Of a stretch of DNA of 17,009 nt, positions 1 through 8,903 are shown piece by piece; position 1 is the first letter of the stretch, and each line of letters begins with the position of its first letter. Origin of the DNA: Rhodocollybia butyracea (taxonomy: Eukaryota; Basidiomycota; Agaricomycetes; Agaricales; Omphalotaceae); assembly GCA_015501585.1 (NCBI GenBank), contig JADNRY010001101.1, positions 1 to 17,009 on the forward strand, given 5' to 3'. A program made the translations under genes and the position numbers. Below the pieces are notes generated by a model. It worked only from the letters and a program-made list of their open reading frames with translations, searched no databases and had not been told where the DNA came from.

Positions 1-86
1 CCACACGATTTAGCCTGCCCTAAATAACATCAATTGAAAATTTGAATTGAAAGACGCAATTGAAGTTATCCTTTCTTTTAACGAAA

Positions 87-3000
87 ATGACTGAACATGT
101 GGATTTTTCAACTGACGACGAGCTTGACATTGTCACGCCGAAATCACCTCCATTAGGGTCTATTCCTCAATATCCTCAATCTGCACCTCCCCGCTCTCTG
201 AGCAATATGAAAATTCAAATACACGACGATCTGCTCGTCTCAAGAACACTCCTTCAGCGATATTACAGCCACGAAAAAGGACGGCTTCGTCAGTCGTGTC
301 GAACGACAAAGCTAGCAAAAAAGCGAAACTGGCAGAGGACAAAAAAGCTGTAAGTAAAATACTAAATTTTCACGCGTCCTGTTGTATTCAAAAAAGCTTA
401 GAGCACCGCTCTCAACAACGCAAAGCGTGCGGCCCGAAAACTTCATCGTGATTCGTGGCTGCTGCGCCATCGTGACCTTTTCGAGGCCTTACTCCCACCT
501 TCCAATAATTTTTTTGCTCAGTTAGCCACTCAGGCATACGAAAAAGGTCTATATGTCCCTTTTCATGAGCTCGAACAGCAGCCAAAGCTCATTGTTGGTC
601 AGATGAAAGATTATCAGTCTGTTACATTCCCGTTCGGTTTACTATCCCATTGATCCTTTGTAGATCTTGGGTCTTCTTTTCTTGCCCATATGTATGAAAA
701 TGGTATATAATCAAACTCTTCGTTCGCTTTATGATAACTTAAACAGTGCTTTAGGCATGAACTGCGTCTTGGGAGATGAGTGAGTCACTATCAACAGCCA
801 TTGTAGATTCGCTCATAACGATCTTGTAGAATGGGTCTAGGAAAAAACTCTCCAGGTAGGCGATACTCACGCATTACTTGGTTGTCAAGTTTTGAAGAAA
901 TATTCAGACTCTCTCCCTTTTTGCTTACATAGCTGAACGCCACGAAGGTACTGAGATGCTTCGATTCTACGCGTATGAGTTGTTGAGCATGTTTGAACAG
1001 GCCACCTCGACCCACATCTCATCGTATGCCTCTATCTGTCCTATCGTCTTGGGAAGCGGTGAGTTATCGATTTCCAAAAATCTGAAAGTGCACTAATATA
1101 GATCCTACAGGAAGCCGCTCGGTGGTTCCCCAGTGGGAAAGTTGCACGCTTCCACGGGTCAGCTAATGAGCGTCTTCGGCTACGGAACACCTTGCGTGAA
1201 GGCAAATTTGACATATTGATCACAACATACGATGTATATGCTGTCGAAGATGTTGGTTCAAATCCCGTCGCTGGACATATTGTTTTTGGATGAAGGGCAC
1301 AAAATCAAAAACTCTGACAGCCAAATCTCGCGGAAATTGCAAGGCCTGAACGCCATGTATCGTCTCAGTAAGTTGTTTACCACCCTATTGAGATGGTTCA
1401 CGAACAGTAATTAGTTCTTACGGGCACTCCAATCCAAAACAATTTGCGAGAATTGTTCAGTCTCCTTCATTACCTCTACCCATTCATATTCACGCCTTCG
1501 ACTAGCCAGCTCTTTGAAATCTCCTTTGACCTTAGCAAAGGCTCCTACTCTCTACCTTTTGTCAAAGCTGCTCAGAAGCTGCTTTCTGTCATCATGATTC
1601 GCCGCACCAAGGCCAATGTGGCCACTGATGTTCCTCCTCGTGAAGAACAGACTATTTTTATTCCTCTCACTGAAATCCAGCGATTCTGGATGTACCGAAT
1701 GATCACGCGTCTTGACAATATCAACTTCAAAGAAATCTTTGACTCGACCATGGAACTGCAGACAACAGTGCACAAGATGGCCGTAATGAAGTTCTATCTC
1801 TTTTGGAGACAGAAAAGGAGGGTAAACGTGAGTGTCCATTCAATATTTCATTATTTCGCGAGGGTGACCCTCGATACAGAATGGAAAAAACTTATGAACC
1901 TTCTAATGCAACTCAGAAGAATCTGTGATCAGTATGCTTCCAGATTCTTTTCTTGGGTTGTCGAATAATAATAATCAGTTCTCTAGCCCTTATCTGATGC
2001 CGAATGTGGAACCTGAGTATGTTACCAGAACCTTTGTTCCATTGTGCTGTTGATATATCAATCCTCTAGCCCTTATTACATCGGAGAGCATATTGTAGCT
2101 AGTTCAAGCAAACTGATAGTGATTGACAAGATTCTCGCAGATCTTCTGCCCAAGGGCGAAAAAGTACTCATATTCTCTGTATGTGCTTCTTGTTTGTTCC
2201 TGGTTGCTTGGTATAACTCGGATACATGTTTCTAGCAATGGATTGGGTAAGATCGACATCATCAGAAATTACGCTTTGTACTCCAATTGGGCTTTCCTAG
2301 GATGTTGGATGTTCTAGAAGACATGATGCATCTTCGTGGCATCAAATATGCCCGTTTGGATGGGTCTACTCCACGCCCTCGACGTACTCTTGACATCAAG
2401 CTTGTATGTGTCTTCTGATTTTTTGTATCACTTTGCAGTCCTTACGTGTCTGCCCTTTTAGTTCCAGCATGAGAATTCTCGCAAGTTACATCTACCTATT
2501 ATGGGAGGCATTCATTGATTCGCCGTCCGACTTAGAATTACATGTATATCTCATTTCAACGAAAGCTGGCGGTTTAGGTCAGTATATAGTTGTGTAGTAG
2601 TATAGCATCTCACTTTCCCGTCTAGGTATCAACTTGACCAAGGCATCAACGGTCATCATGGTGATATTCTGTGGTGTGTAGTGATTATTTCACTGACTGA
2701 CCCAATATTTCAAGGCGGATTCAGATTGGAACCTCAATCTGATCTTCAAGCCATAGCTAGGCTCACAGAATCGGGCAGACCAAAATTGTCAAAGTAAGAT
2801 TTCGTTGCTCTAATTTGTCCTATTCCTTCACAATCTCTGTAGGTCTATCGTCTAATATGTGGTGGAAGTGTTGAGGATCAGATGCTGGTTCTCATAAGCA
2901 TATTCTTACGATCTCGTTGCTAAAATCGTCCGTCGCAGGACCGTCTTCGGCGCAAGCTCTTTCTTTCGGTTAAGATTATGGGGTCCGATAATCCCGGTCA

Positions 3001-4194
3001 GAGTGCCTCCAATGCTGATACATCAGGTATGGGTTCTGCGGCTCTTATAGACATTTTGCGGAAAGGAAGCAGTGCTCTGCTTCCGGGTTCCGACATGGAC
3101 CTCAGCAGGTTCATCCAGGCACCTATTGATGAAATTCTGAGCACGTCGAAGGCCCGAGAGGATGCTAGGGATGCCAAACTTTTACAGTCTCTTCAAGGTT
3201 CCAACTCTCCAGGTACTGAGGATATTATGAACAACGGACATCCTGATGCTGTAACCAGCAACTTCTGAAGGATGCAGAGGAGGAGGAACAACGACTCTTA
3301 AGTGGAGTGGCACAGGTGCGATGTCGTCTGTTCGAGGGTCAGATACTCGAGAGAGCCGGAAGAAGCAACAAAGACATTGCAGATGAATGGACAAATATAC
3401 AGAAGCGAGCTTCGAAGAGCCGGGAGACAGTCGTCCTGAATGGAATGACTTTCGTTGTTGACCTCGAACCTGTTGCGCCAACGGTATATTATACCAGTTT
3501 ATCTCAAGCTGTATCTGATTAGTTTTTTTGCATTCAGGTGCGGCTGGATAGCCAGCTTTCAAAACCTTCCACCAAGGTCAAGAAGCCTGAGCTGGGTTCG
3601 GAGGACTATTGTGTAGTTTGCCAGGATGGGGGAGAATTATTCTTGTGTTCTCACTGTCCACGAGGTGGGTATCATTAAACACTTACACAAATTGGTGCTC
3701 ATCTCATTATTCTCAGTCTTCCATGCAAATTGCCGGAACATGAGTGAAAAGGAGGTGAAAAGGGGTTGGCGTGGGTGTCCTCAGCATGCATGCTGTGAGT
3801 GCCAAAGGGGTGTGTCAGATGCAGGTGGTCTCTTGTTTCGGTAGGTCAATTGTATCACTCGTCAAGCAACTCCTGATGCTGACAAGTACAGATGTCGTAC
3901 GTGCCATCGGGCTTTCTGTGAAGACTGTCTTTCTGAGCCGTTCGACCCTGTTGGAGAAGTTCTTCCTGAATTGTAAGTCTTTGCCATGATTCAGCTCTTG
4001 CTATCTAAATCTGTTTTCTGGGGTGCAGCCTCTTGCTCAATTATCATGAGACACCATCTGCGTATTATATTAACTGTGGGCATTGTAAAATTCGAGGCAA
4101 AAATGATCCTCAGTGGAAGCAGGACTGGCAGAATGCTATCCAGACCGCGGAACATGCACTTGAAATCAAGGAGAAGATAGAGAACCAGATTTGA
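87..4194 (+). CDS. SNF2/ISWI-like chromatin-remodelling ATPase with C-terminal PHD finger (frame-disrupted)
   Basis: Probable nuclear DNA-dependent ATPase that moves nucleosomes. The ATG at 87 opens an acidic then basic N-terminus. Conserved SNF2 motifs follow in order: GDEMGLGK (Walker A, about 770-845), VCPLSVLSSWEA (1025-1058), DEGH (1289-1300), LTGTPIQNN (1417-1443), IMIRRTKANV (about 1591), ARLDGST (about 2350), STKAGGLGINL (2558-2638), then HRIGQT (about 2763-2785). After the helicase core come a linker with SVKIMGSDN (about 2960-2990) and a Cys-rich PHD module (3610-3935), ending at TGA 4192-4194. Readable introns include 350-401, 703-754, 780-829, 856-907, 948-1000, 1059-1110, 1368-1414, 1828-1879, 1932-1986, 2017-2069, 2179-2235, 2247-2300, 2404-2461, 2578-2625, 2794-2842, 2888-2938, 3484-3537, 3665-3716, 3841-3891 and 3973-4028. 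About ten single-base frame breaks lie near 240, 690, 842-847, 1028, 1250, 1284, 1795, 2500, 2730, 2765 and 3265. From 3301 to the stop it reads cleanly. Family assignment is secure; whether the gene is functional is not. Confidence 0.85.
3610..3935 (+). other. PHD-type zinc finger and second Cys-rich cluster of the SNF2 protein
   Basis: Across three exons the product shows CVVCQDGGELFLC, then CPRVFHANC after the intron 3665-3716, CPQHACCEC, and, after the intron 3841-3891, CRTCHRAFCEDC. The first part has PHD spacing with the characteristic GGELFLC core and HxxC end. The second cluster resembles the tandem PHD-like Cys/His unit seen after some chromatin-protein PHD fingers. PHD fingers commonly read histone H3 tails, so this module probably targets or regulates the remodeler. 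All expected Cys/His ligands are present and no frame break falls inside the module. Confidence 0.8.
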
Positions 4195-4336
4195 ATATCT
4201 GACAGCCTGTCGTTTTAGTCGTTTTAGCAAGATGATTGGTATATATAATGAACATGCAATACTTGTAGCATACAGAAGTTCACCTTAGTATATATTTGTG
4301 TTTTAAGCGCTTGCAGTGTCACTTGACAGCACCACC
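4195..4336 (+). promoter_or_regulatory. Short intergenic spacer, likely SNF2 3' end and promoter of the small downstream gene
   Basis: Only 142 bases separate the SNF2 stop from the next ATG. The spacer contains an AT-rich TATATATAATG element around 4239-4250, about 90 bases before the next start, which could act as a TATA-like element. Termination of one gene and initiation of the next must share this space. The promoter role is inferred from position only. Confidence 0.3.
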
Positions 4337-4799
4337 ATGCCTCCCCTTGCTCCCCATGAATACAAGCACCAACTCTTTCAGTCTCGACCAAAACGCGAAG
4401 GCCGTCCTCCACTGCCAGACCTTCGTTTTGAACTGACCTACGTCCAAAGCATCCAGCCATATATCTGCTTTCGTCGTTCATCATCTTACAAGAACACATC
4501 GGAGGAACCATCAGAAACGATAGAAGTCAAATGGCGGCATGTACTGTGGATTACTGTTCGCGACCAGATCATCAGTCCCTTGCTGCAAGGGACAATGTGG
4601 TGAGTTTAAAGCTCGACTTTGTATCACCTTGTGGTTTAAATCGCACTATTACAGGGCGATTATGGCGTTCTACCTTTCGCCTTTCTCAGCTCAAATTGGA
4701 CACGGACTTGTGGAACGTGCTTCCATGACACGGACAGAAGGGAAAGGCGTTAGGTGGTTGCGCAGTTGGATTAAGAGTTTAGGTTTCAAGGCAGCCTGA
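4337..4799 (+). CDS. Small conserved fungal protein, probably DUF1770 family
   Basis: A two-exon gene that reads without any frame break. The ATG at 4337 has a strong context (CACCACCATG). Exon 1 is 4337-4599, the intron 4600-4654 (55 nt, GTGAGT...TTACAG) splits a Trp codon, and exon 2 is 4655-4799 ending in TGA; the product is 135 aa. The N-terminus is proline-rich and basic with PPLPDLRFELTY, followed by a WRHVLWITVRDQIISPLLQG segment, a short hydrophobic stretch (FYLSPFSAQIGHGLV) and a basic C-terminal tail with WLRSWIKSLG. From memory, the PDLRFE element followed by a DQ..SPLLQG..W block matches fungal DUF1770 proteins, whose function is unknown. The hydrophobic stretch might be membrane-associated. 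The gene model is solid; the family name is moderately sure. Confidence 0.75.
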
Positions 4800-4926
4800 C
4801 TATGTTGTATCACGTTCCTCGGTCCAACTAGGTTTACTGCGCTCAGTATTGAGTAATTGAATCGGATCCAGAACCTTAGAAACTTGCAGAAGCCTCGTTG
4901 CTTTTTTCGAGCAACTCTCTGCGGCC
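4800..4926. other. Spacer upstream of MYND paralogue 1
   Basis: 127 bases between the DUF1770-like stop and the ATG of the first MYND gene. It should hold the polyadenylation region of the former and the promoter and leader of the latter. I see no clear TATA box or other defined element. Confidence 0.4.
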
Positions 4927-7900
4927 ATGTCGCAGCCACTATACTGGCTTGGAAAGTACTTCTTCTACGCCATAGGCAACACACCCGCCATTTCTTTGAC
5001 ACGCGATTTGTCTCCACGGACGCCAGCTAATATACTCTTGCTTGGCTGTGGTGACCCTAGGAATGTGCTGTTCTCCATCTACAATGAAGACGAACGAAGC
5101 GGTGCGTAAAAAAGCTATTATTTTCCTAGCCATCCTAGCCAACAAATGACCGTCGTGTTGTAGACCGTCGTTTAGATATCACTTGTAGCGACATAGACTC
5201 AGCGATCATTGGTGCGTTTCTAGCTCAGTCTCACATGCACATTCGTAACTTACGAGGTTGCAGCAAGAAACGTTCTCCTTCTGACAATGATCATCGACAA
5301 TACCTCGCTTTTGACTATGTGGAAGATTTTTTTTGATATGAAGATCGACCGTGACAGCCACTCGAAGCTTATCGATCGCTGCAAAAAGCTTCGGCAATAC
5401 TCAGATAGTGAAAAGGCATGGCGGATTCTCCGTATGGAGCTATTATCAAGTTCTCCACGCTTCATACCTTCGAGCAAGCTCGACATCACTGGAAGTTCTA
5501 CCTCGAGATGGAGACTCTTCCTGCTGACAGGCGGAAGTCGATCCGCGATGCGTTTTCGAAGCAGCTGAAAGATGCTACTCAGATGTTCGATTCGAAAACT
5601 ACCGTCTTGTCTCCCGCTCGTGCGGCAGGGCCACTTATGTACAAAGCCGCCTCTATCTACGGAGAACATACACGACACTATGCTACTACTGGTGTCTCCT
5701 CCCCCGAGTCTGCAGCATTGGCTTCCGCAACGCTGATAAATCCGACGTTTGCCTATTCTTTTGTAGGAGAAGGATGTAACGTGCATTATGGAACATCACC
5801 ACTTACACCTTTCCATTCTTCGGCGCTCTTTGGGAATGCACTCGACCTCCGCGCATGACCGATGTAATACAAGCAGCACAAAAACAATTTGGAGAGTGGT
5901 GTGACTCTTATCGCTCCCGCGCTACTCACCCTTCGAAAATTGTTCTACGCTTCCTTGTGGGTGAGGCCACGGCGGTGTGCGGTGCATTCCGAAGTTTAAA
6001 TGCAACCCAGAACGTCCATACTCGCATACCTGTTTCGCAATGGAAGGCTAGCATGCTGACGTTTGACGCGGCGCAGTATTCAGCCCCGAACAATGCCCCG
6101 ACGACCTTCAACGTCGTTGACACCTCTAATTTGATTGACCACGTAGGCCTTCTGAACATTCTCGTGGCCGTACTTCCATTGCGCACTGCGAATGGCATCA
6201 TCTACACTGAATCCTTGTTGTACAAAGGAGAAAGTGAAGACGCTGCGAAAGAGTTTTGCAGCACGGTTATTCGCCGATTTAGGTACAATGACGTTACTTC
6301 TCGGAGTAGCGCCAGTCGACTATCTTTCGGGTTTCTTCTCGCGATCCAATACGCATGAAATTTTCCTGAACAAGTTTATCTCCAGTGGTGCCCAATTTCA
6401 CCAGGTCACGACGTGGAAGTCGCCGACATCCTCAGATGTTTCTGTGGATATCCAACCTCTTGTTATTTTCGATAACATTCAGTTGGGTACTTTTTTGTGG
6501 GACATGTATCACAAAATCTTCGAAGATGAAGATGCGATGAATTTTCTGAAAAAGTACGGTCCTAGCATGACAGCAATTGCGAATTCGACAAAAATCCACT
6601 ACAACCGAGAAAGCTTCGTCTCTTCTTGAAACTCACTCGATCTAATCTGGCCTTGTCGGCTGAAGATTGGGGAGCTGTAATGGAGCGATTTCTACAGCTT
6701 CAGGAAGGAGATAACACGATGCCTATGGATACTGTGAATCGACAGGACTTTCACTCCTATCTATATAGGCACAACGTGTACATTGTTCCAACGTATCGAG
6801 AACCCTTACGTCGAATCGGAAGGTTTAGTGAATGGCCCTCGGTTCCACACCTGGTGCGCGTTGTACTGACAGTCCCTCGATCTGTTCTCGAAGATGTTTT
6901 CAAAGACTCAAACGTCGGCACCCCGATTCTGCAGTGCGATCTGCGGGGATCGTGGTCTATGAACGCATTTTCTGCTGTACATGCGGCATTTGGCCGAGTT
7001 TCGTCCACCGGCACCAAGTCATCCCCTCGAATCGCTTTTGAGGAAGATAAAGATGGCTGGAAAGGCAGATCACCTCTTGTAGTCTCTTTCACGATGCCCA
7101 CTCAATTGTTAGTTAATATTGAACCGCAAGATAATCTTATGGTCAATCTCTCTATCAGAAGCACTGGTCCCACTGCAATAATGTTCACGCAGAAACTCGG
7201 TATTAACCTCAATGTATACAGTGCAAAGTTGTTAGATGGACTCAGGTTGAAGTTCTCCCAGAACCTGTATCTCATGCCGCGTTCCCGACTCCAGCATTTT
7301 CAACTGCACTCCTACCACGTCGAATTGGCTCATGTGGACCGATAACGGTCTCCCTCGATGAGGAATGTGAAATAGCCAGTTGCTTCTCTTCTCGTATAAA
7401 CGTTGAAAAATCCGGCTGTTGTTCAATCTTTTGGATCTCAGGGAGTCATCCCTGACGTGAAGCAGGTTCTCCCCCTGCGCTGTCAGGGTGACTGTTTCTA
7501 GTATTATCGCAAGATATTGTTTTTCCTTACCCGGTACGGGGAAGCGATCATCGCCTACGGCTAGCGCGAAAGTCACTATATATTGAGGTATGGGAATCGT
7601 ATTCTCATGATCCAACAGTCTCTCTTACCTTTGGTATTTTTAGCTCCTCGTTCCCCCTTCGGGACCCTTCCGATCTGAAGGCATGCGAACCAGACCATTT
7701 CCGATAGTGCTTCCGGCACCTTCGTCTCCCCATTCGGAGGTCCAAGCTTGGAACATTCATTACCTTAATCTCTTGCGTTTGCCTGTTCTCAACTGTTCAC
7801 GTCCTAAGGAACTCTTCGAATGGCTCAATCCCCACATAGGGTCCATGATGTCAACCAGAGAGCGTAAGCTCCGGAAAAACAAGGAGTCTGACGCTCTCAT

Positions 7901-8596
7901 GTTTGTTAAGGATACTTTGCACGCAATTATGGTACGAGCTACCGGGATCCAAGGAGGTAAAGCCCGGCGATTGTTCTCGCTCATGGATGCCGCGACGAGC
8001 AATACTGATACTCTGCTATTCATCAACGACTTTCGATTTGACCAGAGTGCACACACTGTGGTGTGCGATGCCTTTGTCCTCCCCTTAACACATGAGCTCA
8101 TGAACAAGCACAATGGTCCTTTCGCCAAGCTTGTAAGTAAGGGTGACATGGAGCATGTGCAGCTTATGGAGGGTGAAGTAGCCTCATGGAAGCACCTCAT
8201 CCCAGCATTTGTCGAACGCTGTCGCGTTTCTTGGATCCATACTGAAAACTGCGAGTACAAAAACTCAGGGTCGAATCCCTCTCACTGAAGAGATCGAACG
8301 TAATCCGCTATGCAGCTGTGGGGAAGGCAAAGATGTCGAAGGGGATGTTAAAGAACTCACTATGGCGTCCCTTTGCGCCCTTCGCTACGCGAATTGGGTT
8401 GTCTCCCTTGTTCGCGGTAACATATCTCGAGCCCATCATGAGGGATGTGAATGCTCGTAGGTGTTGGATTTGTCGAGGGAAGGGTAAACCAAAGCTGCAA
8501 GAGTGTAGCAAATGTCGGAAGGTTAGGTATTGTGGAGCTTCGTGTCAGAAGAAGGACTGGCCAGCACATAAATCAAAATGCGCTAAGAGTTTCTAA
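4927..8596 (+). CDS. DUF4470-like/MYND zinc-finger protein, tandem copy 1 (heavily frame-broken)
   Basis: Large fungal protein, N-terminal region like DUF4470 and C-terminal MYND finger. Exons by comparison with copy 2: 4927-5101, 5164-5211, 5264-7587 and 7644-8596, with introns of 62, 52 and 56 nt. The start is MSQPLYWLGKYFFY; the opening 58 residues differ from copy 2 at 11 places. ANILLLGCGDPR then LDITCSDIDSAIIARN resemble the glycine-rich loop and acidic turn of class I methyltransferase folds. The MYND finger at 8462-8581 keeps all eight ligands. At least nine frame breaks relative to copy 2: one base missing at 5421/5422, 5840/5841, about 6620 and about 7248; one extra in T4 6254-6257, in the A run near 8258-8262 and in G4 near 8340-8343; several more at 7420-7560 with stops in most frames. 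Either a pseudogene or an error-rich assembly. MYND fingers usually bind proline-rich peptides; the cellular role is unknown. Confidence 0.8.
8462..8581 (+). other. MYND zinc finger of copy 1
   Basis: The uninterrupted frame shows C-x2-C-x10-C-x2-C-x5-C-x3-C-x7-H-x3-C: CWIC, then ECSKC, VRYCGASC and QKKDWPAHKSKC. This is the canonical MYND arrangement with the usual YC and DWPxHK signature. It lies at the extreme C-terminus, leaving only four residues before the TAA. Confidence 0.92.
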
Positions 8597-8903
8597 TACT
8601 CTAATTAGTACCAACCTGTTTTCAAGTGTTCGTACGCCTTGTAACATCGGTAACTGATATGCAACAACCTTCTTGACAGCGATTTCCAAGATATGTTTCT
8701 TTCGAACACTTATTTATATTATCCTCATGATCAGCCAATGTTCAGAGTAGATACTCAGGATAGGATCCAGCGAGATTTCATTTGTGATTCGGCTGGTATA
8801 CATAAGTAGCCCGTATTATAATAAAATGAACTTATTTAAGGTTCGCATCATGTGCAGCCTTTGTGGGCCGCTGTTTCAGTCTCATCATTTGGTTTCGACG
8901 ACG
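8597..8903 (+). promoter_or_regulatory. Spacer between the two MYND paralogues
   Basis: About 300 bases between the stop of copy 1 and the ATG of copy 2. It is AT-rich, with short runs such as TTATTTATATTATCC near 8709. I see no open gene. An in-frame ATG exists upstream at 8784, but the paralogue alignment starts at the ATG at 8904, so the upstream one is more likely leader sequence. It should hold the 3' end of copy 1 and the promoter of copy 2. Confidence 0.4.

Noticed and set aside
5250..5786. 178-codon open frame on the minus strand
   Set aside because: It lies fully antisense to MYND copy 1, whose plus-strand reading aligns with copy 2; the minus frame has no motif and is a shadow.
5911..6220. 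Overlapping minus-strand frame at 5926-6201 mirrored by 9929-10141
   Set aside because: Antisense shadows of the conserved FNV.D.SNL.DHVGLLN block in the two paralogues.
8784..8903. Upstream in-frame ATG giving MYND copy 2 a 40-residue extension
   Set aside because: Copy 1 has no corresponding extension and the family-like start MSTPLYWPGK begins at 8904, so 8784 is probably untranslated leader.
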